Shown piece by piece: positions 1 through 7,349 of a stretch of DNA of 20,788 bases (its first letter is position 1; each line of letters opens with the position of its first letter). Made by a program: the position numbers and the translations under genes. Source of the DNA: a virus; IMG/VR virus record IMGVR_UViG_3300032087_006057, positions 1 to 20,788 of that record; one strand, 5' to 3'. The notes below the pieces were generated by a model, which saw only the letters and a list, made by a program, of their open reading frames with translations, was not told where the DNA came from and did not search any database.

Positions 1-49
1 GGTTCGGATCCGCAAAGAGCGCCTTTAAAGCCGCTTCAAAGACCAACAT
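1..49 (-). CDS. Probable head-tail joining protein (lambda FII-like), 5' end only
   Basis: Only the first 16 codons are inside the window, reading MLVFEAALKALFADPN. The ATG shares its A with the TAA stop of the capsid gene (TAATG), so translation is probably coupled. In lambda-type head modules the gene after the capsid E gene encodes a small head completion or attachment protein. Short alphaproteobacterial versions often begin with a phrase ending in ADPN. The assignment rests on position and this short N-terminus, so it is tentative; the rest lies beyond the left edge. Confidence 0.5.
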   Translation of the reverse strand, partial: MLVFEAALKALFADPN

Positions 50-1062
50 TAGGTCCGCTTGGCTGTTCGCAACACCTGCGGGCGCGTACAGATCGGCAGC
101 GGATTACTCTCAATCTCCAAACGCACCCATTCATCGCGTTCGCGATCCGGGATCATGCGCGCATAAAGCGGCAAGCCCAGGGTGTTGACGGTTTCAAAGG
201 TATCAGCCGGCGCAAAGTAGATCTCAAACAGACCCTCAATCCCTTGCGGGTAGAAGAAGGCCTTATCGGTCGGCACCCCAATGGTGGAATTGCCGCCATA
301 TCGGCGGAAGGTAATGCCACCAAACATCACCTCATCCACAACCCGCCCCCGCAACTCACTGGCCGCAGCCGTGTTGAGATAGGTTTCTCGGATTTCCTTA
401 TGCGCTACGAGATCAGCAAAGAAAGCCGAGCCACATTCTGCACGCAGTTGCACAGGGCCAACCGCTAAGCCGCCAAGGCTTTCTTCCACGCTCTCAATCA
501 AAGCCTGACATTTCTTACGCAATACGCCCGAGGCAGGCGATTGGTTATCAAGATCAAAGTCGATCTCCGCAGCCGGCGTGATGCCAAACTCATTGGAGAA
601 GTTGATCACTTCCGATCCATCTCGCGGATCTTTCACAACACCTTGGATCGCATTGAGGAGGTGATACTCGAAAGTAGCCTCCGCATCAGATCGCAGACGC
701 CGCATACGGCGCGCCACCTCGGCCTGCGCCTGGCTCGTCACACTCTCCGTACCAAACTCTCGAATGCCCTGGATCTCAGACGCCCAGAGCACATCCTGTT
801 TCTTAAACTGTCGACACACAAAGGCCCGCACCTGGCGGCTCTCTGGGCTTTGTTGATCATAGCCCGATCCCCGTTCCGAGAAGGGAATGAGCGACAAGGT
901 CCCATCACGGCTTTCGATTACAACCGTTCTGGTGCGCACGCCGCGCTCGGCGAAGAGATCCGAACCTGACAAAGTCGCGGGCTTAAAGGGAATGTTCTCA
1001 AGCGCACGTGTCAACTCGACAACAGAGAAGGCATCGCCTTCAAAGATATCCATGGTGGCCAT
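49..1062 (-). CDS. Major capsid protein E
   Basis: A 337-residue protein resembling the lambda gpE-type major capsid family (Phage_cap_E), close to the family's usual length of about 340. It would assemble the icosahedral shell around packaged DNA. Supporting features are the N-terminal segment MDIFEGDAFSVVELTRAL, the repeated arginine/valine strand segments after it, and its place directly after the decoration protein and prohead protease. The start is set by an AGGAGG ribosome site 7 bases upstream of the ATG at 1062; an internal ATG three codons later would leave the spacing too long. The stop overlaps the next start. Translated by eye; no alignment was run. Confidence 0.9.
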   Translation of the reverse strand: MATMDIFEGDAFSVVELTRALENIPFKPATLSGSDLFAERGVRTRTVVIESRDGTLSLIPFSERGSGYDQQSPESRQVRAFVCRQFKKQDVLWASEIQGIREFGTESVTSQAQAEVARRMRRLRSDAEATFEYHLLNAIQGVVKDPRDGSEVINFSNEFGITPAAEIDFDLDNQSPASGVLRKKCQALIESVEESLGGLAVGPVQLRAECGSAFFADLVAHKEIRETYLNTAAASELRGRVVDEVMFGGITFRRYGGNSTIGVPTDKAFFYPQGIEGLFEIYFAPADTFETVNTLGLPLYARMIPDRERDEWVRLEIESNPLPICTRPQVLRTAKRT

Positions 1063-1112
1063 CAGCCAACCTCCTAAAATCTGTAAAAAAGGGGAAATAG
1101 ACAGCGCGCGCC

Positions 1113-1484
1113 TCAGCGCAGCACGATGCCAAGTGCCATGAGTGCCGTGGTCAACGAGGTCATTTGAGCCTCCGTAATCCCATCTGGAAGGGTCAACTCT
1201 GACCGGTTCAAAATCGCAGGACCACGGACAATCACCACAGCTGGTCTGTCCGCATCACTTGCATCCGCTGCCGCCCAGAGAACACCGGCTGCATTTTGAG
1301 AGCCATTGGTCGCCCCCGGCGCGAGAGCCGTATATTTGCCACCCGTCGTCACCTTCCCAAGAACAGTCCCCGGTAAAAGTTTTCCGCTGCCCGCAGCCAG
1401 GGTCACCGTCTCGCGGGTAAAGTCCCGCAAGACCTCCCAAACCAGAAAGCCACCCGCATGTTGGGTTTCAGATAAAACAGTCAT
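1113..1484 (-). CDS. Head decoration protein D
   Basis: A 123-residue protein of the lambda gpD decoration family (HDPD), close to gpD's 110 residues. Such proteins trim the expanded capsid and stabilise it against DNA pressure. The sequence starts MTVLSETQHAGGFLVWEV and continues with a core rich in Gly, Ala and Thr, ending in the hydrophobic stretch LMALGIVLR. An AAGGAG site lies 7 bases upstream of the ATG. It sits 50 bases before the capsid gene and only 2 bases after the protease gene, which is the expected order protease, decoration, capsid. Confidence 0.88.
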   Translation of the reverse strand: MTVLSETQHAGGFLVWEVLRDFTRETVTLAAGSGKLLPGTVLGKVTTGGKYTALAPGATNGSQNAAGVLWAAADASDADRPAVVIVRGPAILNRSELTLPDGITEAQMTSLTTALMALGIVLR

Positions 1485-1486
1485 TC

Positions 1487-2476
1487 TTAAACTCCTTTCT
1501 GTCGGAAGGTCCGCGCAATCACATCACCCCAAGGAGACAAACTGCTCCCAGAGCCAGGTTGCGCATGGACCGTGCTCAAACTGGTCGAGGCCTCGACCTT
1601 CAAAGACAAAAGTCGGTGCCTGACCGTCTCGATCGAGGCATCCACTTCCAAAAACGCGCCCGCCATCTGCGGAAAGCCTGCCAATTGGCAGAGATCAATC
1701 ACTGCGCTGGCATGCTCAATCGCGGCCCCGCGCACAGTCTGAGAGGTCTCCTCATCAGAGACTGCGTCAGGTTCAGTATCGGGAGTTTGTTCGGGCTCGC
1801 AGGCCTGCTCGGAGGTGGTCAGGTCTTGTTCTACACCCGCATCCGCAGATGCCTGCTCAGGTGTCTCATCTGGACCCTGCTGCACAGCCTCAACCACGGC
1901 CTCCGGGGCGTTGCGGAAGCGGCCAATATCAAAGCTGGCCACCAGTTTTACCGCCTCACTCACATGATCGACGAGACCCAAGGCCAAAGCCTCTCCAGCA
2001 TCCAGCCAGGTTTCCGCGGCCATGAGACCCGCCACGTCTATGTCAGTCTGACCAGACTTCGCCGCGTAGCCCTGAATAAGGCTTGTCTTCACTTTATCTA
2101 GGGCAGCGGCCGTAGACCGCATATCCTCTGCCGTTCCCATCACGACACCCGACGGGTCGTGGATCATCAGAAAGGCGTTTTCGGGCATGATGACCTTGTC
2201 ACCCGCCATCGCGATGTAACTCGCAGCCGAAGCCGCAATCCCATCAATCCAAACTGTGACCGTCCCACTATGTCGCTTCAAAGCATTGTAAATCGCTACC
2301 GCATCAAAGACCGATCCACCCGGACTGTTCAGACGAAGATCAATCTCCACCCCGTCCTCCAGCGCACCCAGTTCCGCTAAAAAGCCTTTGGCCGTGACGC
2401 CATAAGCACCGATCTCGTCATAGATCAGCACCTCCGCCCCCGAAGATCGGGCACGGATCGTGTACCAACTGTTCAT
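1487..2476 (-). CDS. ClpP-like prohead maturation protease with possible scaffold tail
   Basis: A 329-residue serine peptidase of the ClpP fold (S14-type phage head maturation protease). Residues 1-180 form the peptidase domain: the NSPGGSV loop at 50-56, the nucleophile Ser83 in GIAASAAS, and His106 in MIHDP, spaced as in ClpP. Residues about 195-250 are Glu/Pro/Thr/Ala-rich and probably disordered. The last 80 residues contain a predicted helical segment that could act as an internal scaffold, since no separate scaffold gene lies between protease and decoration genes. That role is inferred. An AGGAG site 7 bases upstream sets the ATG. It processes or assembles the prohead with the portal and capsid proteins. 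Confidence 0.88.
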   Translation of the reverse strand: MNSWYTIRARSSGAEVLIYDEIGAYGVTAKGFLAELGALEDGVEIDLRLNSPGGSVFDAVAIYNALKRHSGTVTVWIDGIAASAASYIAMAGDKVIMPENAFLMIHDPSGVVMGTAEDMRSTAAALDKVKTSLIQGYAAKSGQTDIDVAGLMAAETWLDAGEALALGLVDHVSEAVKLVASFDIGRFRNAPEAVVEAVQQGPDETPEQASADAGVEQDLTTSEQACEPEQTPDTEPDAVSDEETSQTVRGAAIEHASAVIDLCQLAGFPQMAGAFLEVDASIETVRHRLLSLKVEASTSLSTVHAQPGSGSSLSPWGDVIARTFRQKGV

Positions 2477-2488
2477 TTGTCTCTCCTG

Positions 2489-3991
2489 TTAAGATGAGGA
2501 GCCTTGAGACCCTGCAGACAGATCATCAGACCCCTGCGTCTCTGGCTTTGAGGCAGGCGTGACCCGCGCTCCTTGTGTTTCTCCAGGGCTCGCACGATAG
2601 CTCAGCCCCAATGCGCTCACCCGCGCCATATCGGAGGCGTTTTCGCGGTCGACCTCCTCAATGTCGTACCCCGTTGCCTCGACAACCTTCCGCCGTGAGG
2701 TCAGGCCTGCCTCCATCGCCAAGATCTGCGCTTGGATGTCTTTTAAAGGATCTACCCAATCCCAACGGGGCGGGATCCATTGGACAGGCCGCAACTGACC
2801 TGTGCTGGCAGATTTCAAAGCGCCCGATAAAACTGCTGTCTCAATCCAACGCTGCCACACAGGTCTGCACAACTGATGTGCCATCACCCCATGTTGCAGC
2901 TGCCCAATCCGCCGACGGAACTCCACAAGCTCCGCCCGCAAACTCGAATAGTTCGCCTGACGCACATCCCCCGTCACCAAATGATAGGGCAACCCGAGCG
3001 AGGCAGAGACCGCGAGTAACGTGCGATACTGAAAGGCCTCATAGCCGCCGCCCACATCCGCCGGACTGGAGAAGCGCACATCTTCTCCTGGCAATAGGAC
3101 CTGGAGTGTCCCTGGCTCAAGACTGGCCAAGGCGGCCCCCTCAGGATCCACCTCCCCTTCCCCCATCATCGGATCTTCGGGAGCCGTCTTCGTGATAAAC
3201 CCCGCAAACATCGCGGCTGTTTTCTTCCGATCCAACTCAGCGTCATCGTATTGGTCTAAGAGAAAGAGCCGCACCATAGCCGGCGCAATATGCGGCAAGC
3301 CCCGGATTTGGCCCGCATCAATGGGTCGATAGATATGCAGCACATCCTCTGCCAGCACCCGGGTGGTCCCAGTACTCCCAGGCCCCTGATCCGTTACATC
3401 CCCTGGATGGCTGCGCCGGAAGTGATAGGCCACCCGCCGTCCAATCGCATCAAACTCCACTCCACAGCGGATCCGATTTCCATTCGGCGCGGTTTCCGTT
3501 TTGTCAAAAGGCAGAAGTTCAGACTGCAACAACTGCAATTGCAGAGGAACAAGCAGCCCATCCTCCACCCGACGCGGCCGTAACCGCACAAAACATTCCC
3601 CCGCCACAAACATCTCGCGGGCAATCATCGCCTGCAGGCCATAAAAATCCGTGAGCCCATCCGCATCCGCTTCATCGGTCCAAGCCAGCCAGAGCCTTTG
3701 CACCAGATCGCGCAGATCAGGATCGGCAATGAGCGATGATGGTTTAATCCCATCCCCCACCAAATTTGCCGCAAACGCCTCGCAGGCATTGGCCGCATAA
3801 CCATTGCTCACCACCAATTCTCGAGACCGTGCCAAAAGACGTGGGCCACCACCTGCAACAAGCGCGTTGATATTCTCAAGAGGCGGGTTCCAACCCCGCA
3901 AGCGACGCTTCGCCATCGCTCCCTCAAGGCGCGCACGCATGGTGTCCGGGCCGCTCGGGCTCGGCCGGCGGAATTTGTCAAAAAATGCCAT
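2489..3991 (-). CDS. Portal protein, lambda gpB family
   Basis: A 500-residue portal protein of the lambda family (Phage_portal_2); lambda gpB is 533 residues. Twelve copies would form the ring at the capsid vertex through which the terminase pumps DNA. Family-like segments are RSRELVVSNGYAANACEA near residue 55, FVAGECFVRLRPR near 148, and VLHIYRPIDAGQIRGLPHIAP around 235-255. The C-terminus is a polar, low-complexity tail (about 465-500) with a repeated ETQG, normal for this family. It begins 5 bases after the gpW-like stop and ends 12 bases before the protease, so it lies inside the head operon. The ribosome site is weak, suggesting coupling to the upstream gene. Confidence 0.92.
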   Translation of the reverse strand: MAFFDKFRRPSPSGPDTMRARLEGAMAKRRLRGWNPPLENINALVAGGGPRLLARSRELVVSNGYAANACEAFAANLVGDGIKPSSLIADPDLRDLVQRLWLAWTDEADADGLTDFYGLQAMIAREMFVAGECFVRLRPRRVEDGLLVPLQLQLLQSELLPFDKTETAPNGNRIRCGVEFDAIGRRVAYHFRRSHPGDVTDQGPGSTGTTRVLAEDVLHIYRPIDAGQIRGLPHIAPAMVRLFLLDQYDDAELDRKKTAAMFAGFITKTAPEDPMMGEGEVDPEGAALASLEPGTLQVLLPGEDVRFSSPADVGGGYEAFQYRTLLAVSASLGLPYHLVTGDVRQANYSSLRAELVEFRRRIGQLQHGVMAHQLCRPVWQRWIETAVLSGALKSASTGQLRPVQWIPPRWDWVDPLKDIQAQILAMEAGLTSRRKVVEATGYDIEEVDRENASDMARVSALGLSYRASPGETQGARVTPASKPETQGSDDLSAGSQGSSS

Positions 3992-3996
3992 GAGAC

Positions 3997-4212
3997 TTAG
4001 AGGCCCTTGGTCGCCATCACGCGGACCTGTCGCACCATCCGCCGCCCCTCAGCGGCCGCGATGTCGCGGTCCAAACCCTCAAGCGCACGATCGATTTCAG
4101 CAACGGACCGATAGTCAATCGTTTTGCCATCATAACTTACCTTCGCCACACCAGAGGCCCGTTGCGCCAAAAGTGTCTCGCGACGTGCGCGGAGGTCTGT
4201 GAGAGAGGTCAT
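3997..4212 (-). CDS. gpW-like head-tail joining protein
   Basis: A 71-residue protein matching the size (gpW is 68) and position of lambda gpW, between the large terminase and portal genes. gpW plugs the portal after packaging and forms part of the tail attachment site. Visible features are an N-terminal helix (about 2-17), the segment VSYDGKTIDYRSVAEIDRAL, which resembles the short beta hairpin, and a second amphipathic helix. An AGGTG site 6 bases upstream supports the ATG. Its upstream side faces a divergent antitoxin locus, so it may depend on read-through from the terminase gene or on a promoter near 4215-4260. Confidence 0.8.
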   Translation of the reverse strand: MTSLTDLRARRETLLAQRASGVAKVSYDGKTIDYRSVAEIDRALEGLDRDIAAAEGRRMVRQVRVMATKGL

Positions 4213-4231
4213 AAATTACACCTGTACGCCA

Positions 4232-4260
4232 TTGACCTATGCGTCATTGACGCATAGATA
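4232..4260 (+). promoter_or_regulatory. Promoter with embedded perfect palindrome upstream of the toxin-antitoxin remnant
   Basis: TTGACC at 4232-4237 and TAGATA at 4255-4260 are separated by 17 bases, a good sigma70-like promoter reading rightward. The spacer carries a perfect inverted repeat: CTATGCGTCA at 4237-4246, a single central T, and TGACGCATAG at 4248-4257. An operator placed between the two promoter boxes fits autorepression by the HTH antitoxin encoded downstream. The expected transcription start falls at or within a base or two of the ATG at 4266, so the first ORF may be leaderless. Confidence 0.65.
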
Positions 4261-4265
4261 GAAGT

Positions 4266-4352
4266 ATGACTTTAGTTACCGTTGTAGAAATGCCGGAGTT
4301 TCAACGCCGAGCACGCGCCCTCATGTCTAAAGCCCACAGGAGCAAGCAATGA
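4266..4352 (+). pseudogene. Remnant of RelE/HigB-type toxin (28 codons)
   Basis: The ATG at 4266 opens a 28-codon frame reading MTLVTVVEMPEFQRRARALM and then eight more residues. The phrase VVEMPEFQRRARALMS resembles the N-terminus of RelE/HigB-type toxins, which usually run to about 100-115 residues and precede exactly this kind of HTH antitoxin. The body with the RNase residues is missing. Its TGA at 4350 overlaps the antitoxin ATG (ATGA), as in an intact toxin-antitoxin operon, so an internal in-frame deletion is more likely than random truncation. The toxin identity is inferred from a short match plus context. Confidence 0.6.
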
Positions 4353-4648
4353 GCGAAGCATTCGAAACAATGGGAAAAGGCTTAAAAGAAGCCCTGGCTT
4401 TTGCAAAAGGCGAGATCTCTGCCGTTGTTCATGAGATCGAAGTACCGGAGCCAGATGTTCAGAACATTCGTGCCAAAACCGGCCTATCCCAAGCCGAATT
4501 TGCCAAAAGTATCGGGGTTAAGAAAGCCACGCTCCTCAATTGGGAGCACCATCGACGGTCTCCAGATGGGCCAGCTCGCGTTCTTCTCGCCCTGATCGCA
4601 AAAGATCCCAATATTGTTCAGCGCACCCTAAGCTCCACTCGAGGTTAA
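4349..4648 (+). CDS. Orphan HigA/XRE-type antitoxin or regulator
   Basis: A 99-residue DNA-binding protein. Residues 40-75 form an XRE-type helix-turn-helix (IRAKTGLSQAEFAKSIGVKK followed by LLNWEHHRRSP). The N-terminal helix (MGKGLKEALAFAKGE) and the segment VHEIEVPEPDV are typical of HigA-like antitoxins whose toxin gene lies just upstream. Here that toxin is reduced to a stub, so the protein is an orphan antitoxin or a plain repressor. It probably binds the palindrome at 4237-4257. It reads opposite to the head genes, and its TAA overlaps the terminase stop (convergent ends). Confidence 0.85.
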   Translation: MSEAFETMGKGLKEALAFAKGEISAVVHEIEVPEPDVQNIRAKTGLSQAEFAKSIGVKKATLLNWEHHRRSPDGPARVLLALIAKDPNIVQRTLSSTRG

Positions 4649-6618
4649 TCCATATATCGCGACCGCGCGACACGGCGGATCACAGGCTTTTTTGGCTCAC
4701 TCTGTGGCTGATGCCTGCGCGGTGCAGGGACCGCCTCGACCGCAAACTGTGCGGCCAACTCATCCCAACGTGCCTCTGACCAGCGATCCGCCCCCTGCAT
4801 CCAAGCCGCCGCCCGCGCATAGATACGACAATCGAGCGCTTCATTACGTTCACGTAGCTTTTGCCATTCGAGTTTTGCAAATCCACGCTTATTCTTGACC
4901 GTGACCAACTGCTCAGCCGTCAGCTGCTTAAGCCACTCGGCATCAACCCAGCCCGGCAGATGAAGAAAGCCGGGAAGAAACTTCTCCCCTTCCGCCGGGC
5001 TGGAGATTTCCGGCGGATCAAGCCGCAGGAACCGATAGGTTTCAGCCTTGAAGGTCGATGTTGCGATGGTCCAAAGACGCGCACCACGACGCAAACGCTT
5101 GCCGCCGATTGTGGCATCAACATATGTCGGGCCTGTGACCGGACTTGCTCGATTGAACCCCTCAAGACCCTTGATAGGAGCCACTTGACCAAAGCCAACT
5201 TGGCGGGCCCAGGCGTATACGGCCGATGTCTCATAGCCGGTATCAATCGCGAGCTTTGAGACGGTCATCTGTGCGCCGCTAGCATGCTCCCAACTGCGCC
5301 CCAAAATCTCAGACAGGCCTTGCCAACAAGCCTGATCTCCTGGACCACCCTCAATCACGATGTGATCGATGAGCCAGCTTTGAAGCCCCTTCCCCCAAGC
5401 CCAGACATCAACCTCGATCCGGTCCTTCTGAACGTCTGCGCCTGCTGTCAGAAAGAGCCCGCCCGCCGGAACCATGCCCGCGCGCCAATCTTCTTTGAGC
5501 CCCTGCAAGCGTTGCCAGTCCGGCGCTTCACCGCTTTCCATCCAGGTCTCGCCAAGAGACGTGTTCACGAAGGTCTTCATCGTCTCATCCCCACCAGCAC
5601 GTGCCGACAGGAACGCCTTAGCCATGGCCTCAAGCCGCACCCAAGGGGAGTAGATTTCGTTGAGATGGAAGCCCGCCGTCCCGTTGAAGGGTGCCTCCGC
5701 GATCCAGCGACCTTTGGAGACCGCCGCCCACCGGGTCTCATCGCTCCAAGCAACCTCGCACTCGGCACAGTGATAGCGCGCGGTGTCGGGGCGGTGGCCA
5801 CCGGTCTCGTCTTTATCCCATTTGACCTGCCCCCAGGTCAGTATTTGTTCATGCCCGCAGTCCGGGCATGACACCCAGAACCGGCGCTGATCACTTTCCT
5901 CAAACGCAGCCTCGATCCGGCTGGCCCCCTTATTCGTCGGCGTCGAGACCAGAACGATCTTGCGGTTCCAGAAGGTCACCGTCCGCTTCTTAGCCAAGTT
6001 CACCGGATCGCCTTCGGCGCCGGCGCTGAATGGATAGCGATCAACCTCGTCGCAAAGGAGCAATCGGATCGGTCGGCTTGCAAGGCCAGAGGGCGCATTC
6101 GCCCCCACAATCGTTAGGTGCCCGCCTGGAAACCGCTTATGCAGGATCTTGTTGTTCCCATCCCGCGACTTCGGGTTGGCGATCTTATCCTGCAAACAGG
6201 GTGTATCCCGCGCCATCGGTGAGAAGCGGTCTTTTGACCAAGTCTCAGCGTCTCGCTCGGTGGGCATCACCACCATGATCGGCGCTGGGTCTTGGTCGAT
6301 GTGGTAGGCGACGCAATTATTTACAACTTCGGTCTTACCCACCTGTGAACTGGACATGATCACAACGGTCTCAGTGGAGGCATCCGAGATCGCCTCCATA
6401 ATGCCGCGCTGGTATTCCGCGCGGCTCGTGCGCCACTGGCCAGGCTCGGCGCTGGCCTCCGAACTCAATCGCCTGTTTTGATCCGCCCAATCACTGATCG
6501 TCAGATCGGGTGGCGGTTTCAGCACCGTGAGGGCCTTCGCCACCGTCCGCTTCAGGATCGGAGAGCCCGTCAATCTCAGGGTCGGTTTCGAAGTCAATGT
6601 CTGGCTCTGCGAGATCAT
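4645..6618 (-). CDS. Terminase large subunit, GpA family
   Basis: A 657-residue packaging motor of the lambda gpA family (lambda gpA is 641). It cuts concatemeric DNA at cos-type sites and drives it into the prohead with ATP. Motifs: P-loop variant SSSQVGKT at about 89-96, Walker B LLLCDEVD at 186-193, coupling segment STPTNKG near 226, two CxxC pairs (C251/C254, C284/C287), and a nuclease-type strand GADVQKDRIEVDVWAWG near 390. ATG 6618 is preferred over TTG 6621 because of an AGGTG site just upstream. The first 130 bases overlap the end of the small-subunit gene; a later GTG at 6543 cannot be excluded as the real start. Confidence 0.93.
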   Translation of the reverse strand: MISQSQTLTSKPTLRLTGSPILKRTVAKALTVLKPPPDLTISDWADQNRRLSSEASAEPGQWRTSRAEYQRGIMEAISDASTETVVIMSSSQVGKTEVVNNCVAYHIDQDPAPIMVVMPTERDAETWSKDRFSPMARDTPCLQDKIANPKSRDGNNKILHKRFPGGHLTIVGANAPSGLASRPIRLLLCDEVDRYPFSAGAEGDPVNLAKKRTVTFWNRKIVLVSTPTNKGASRIEAAFEESDQRRFWVSCPDCGHEQILTWGQVKWDKDETGGHRPDTARYHCAECEVAWSDETRWAAVSKGRWIAEAPFNGTAGFHLNEIYSPWVRLEAMAKAFLSARAGGDETMKTFVNTSLGETWMESGEAPDWQRLQGLKEDWRAGMVPAGGLFLTAGADVQKDRIEVDVWAWGKGLQSWLIDHIVIEGGPGDQACWQGLSEILGRSWEHASGAQMTVSKLAIDTGYETSAVYAWARQVGFGQVAPIKGLEGFNRASPVTGPTYVDATIGGKRLRRGARLWTIATSTFKAETYRFLRLDPPEISSPAEGEKFLPGFLHLPGWVDAEWLKQLTAEQLVTVKNKRGFAKLEWQKLRERNEALDCRIYARAAAWMQGADRWSEARWDELAAQFAVEAVPAPRRHQPQSEPKKPVIRRVARSRYMD

Positions 6619-7054
6619 CAAGCACCTCGCGGATGGCCGTGCGGATCAGGGTCCGAGTATCTCCGACGGTGGGTTGGTCAAAAGCTTGTGGCGCCAGCCT
6701 GTCCGGCAACGCCAGCATGCGTGTTCTAAGGAGTGCTAGGACCGCAATCCAAGCCGCTTCAATTTGGTCCGCCGCGATCAGCGCGCGACGTTTTTCTTGG
6801 GCTTCCATCTCAGCAAGATCGGCCCGCGCCCGAATGAACCGCGCACGTTCCGCAGCATAATCTGGTGCGCCCGACTGTGCCTTTTGCGCCTGGTCCCGCA
6901 AGTATCGCACGTAGCCACGCACGGACCCGATCAAGTCATACTGGCCCCGCTCCGCTTTGGGGATCACCCCTTCCCGGCTCAACTGCTGAACCCGCCGTTC
7001 CGAAAGATCCAGGAGACGCGCGATCACCCCAATCGGCTGGGTGGCTGAGGACAT
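6491..7054 (-). CDS. Terminase small subunit, Nu1-like
   Basis: A 187-residue protein comparable to lambda Nu1 (181 residues), the subunit that recognises the packaging site. Residues 7-32 (PIGVIARLLDLSERRVQQLS and on) form the winged helix-turn-helix typical of Nu1. Residues about 70-105 form a charged helix rich in Arg, Ala and Glu that could dimerise. The last 40 residues are acidic and probably bind the large subunit. It overlaps the large-subunit gene by about 130 bases. The ribosome site is weak (AAGGG, 8 bases upstream). It is the first gene of the head operon, separated from HtpX by a short oppositely oriented ORF. Confidence 0.85.
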   Translation of the reverse strand: MSSATQPIGVIARLLDLSERRVQQLSREGVIPKAERGQYDLIGSVRGYVRYLRDQAQKAQSGAPDYAAERARFIRARADLAEMEAQEKRRALIAADQIEAAWIAVLALLRTRMLALPDRLAPQAFDQPTVGDTRTLIRTAIREVLDDLAEPDIDFETDPEIDGLSDPEADGGEGPHGAETATRSDDQ

Positions 7055-7159
7055 GAGTTGACCCTTAGATACATTGAAAAAGAGGTCGAATTGACTGGAT
7101 GGCGAGCCCCTAAAGAGCGAAGCTCACATCAACACACCAACACCCCTTGGATAAAACCA

Positions 7160-7345
7160 ATGACCCTCGCCCAACGTTACAACGCAGAAGTCAGGCGCCT
7201 CCTTCCCCACTTCGCAAAAGACTTGAGTGTTGACCCAGCCCTAACGTCGGCCTCTCAGATCGACGAGTTCGTGTTTCGCCAGAGCGAGTACTTGGGCGGA
7301 ATGGCAACAGCGATCTTGGCGATGATCACTCAAGACCCTGCCTGA
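7160..7345 (+). CDS. Small hypothetical protein
   Basis: A 61-codon frame starting MTLAQRYNAEVRRLLPHF on the strand opposite to its neighbours. It fills the space between the small terminase gene and the HtpX-like gene and ends 4 bases from the HtpX stop, so the two converge. It looks like a helical soluble protein with a slightly hydrophobic end (YLGGMATAILAMI). No convincing ribosome site or promoter is visible, and no family was recognised. The open frame continues upstream to a TTG at 7058, but that start lies just outside the terminase start and is less likely. Confidence 0.4.
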   Translation: MTLAQRYNAEVRRLLPHFAKDLSVDPALTSASQIDEFVFRQSEYLGGMATAILAMITQDPA

Positions 7346-7349
7346 GGTC

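Noticed and set aside
4655-4700. Possible terminator after the antitoxin gene (TCGCG stem and a run of T near 4688)
   Set aside because: The stem has only five pairs and the T-run is about 20 bases away, so it does not form a normal intrinsic terminator.
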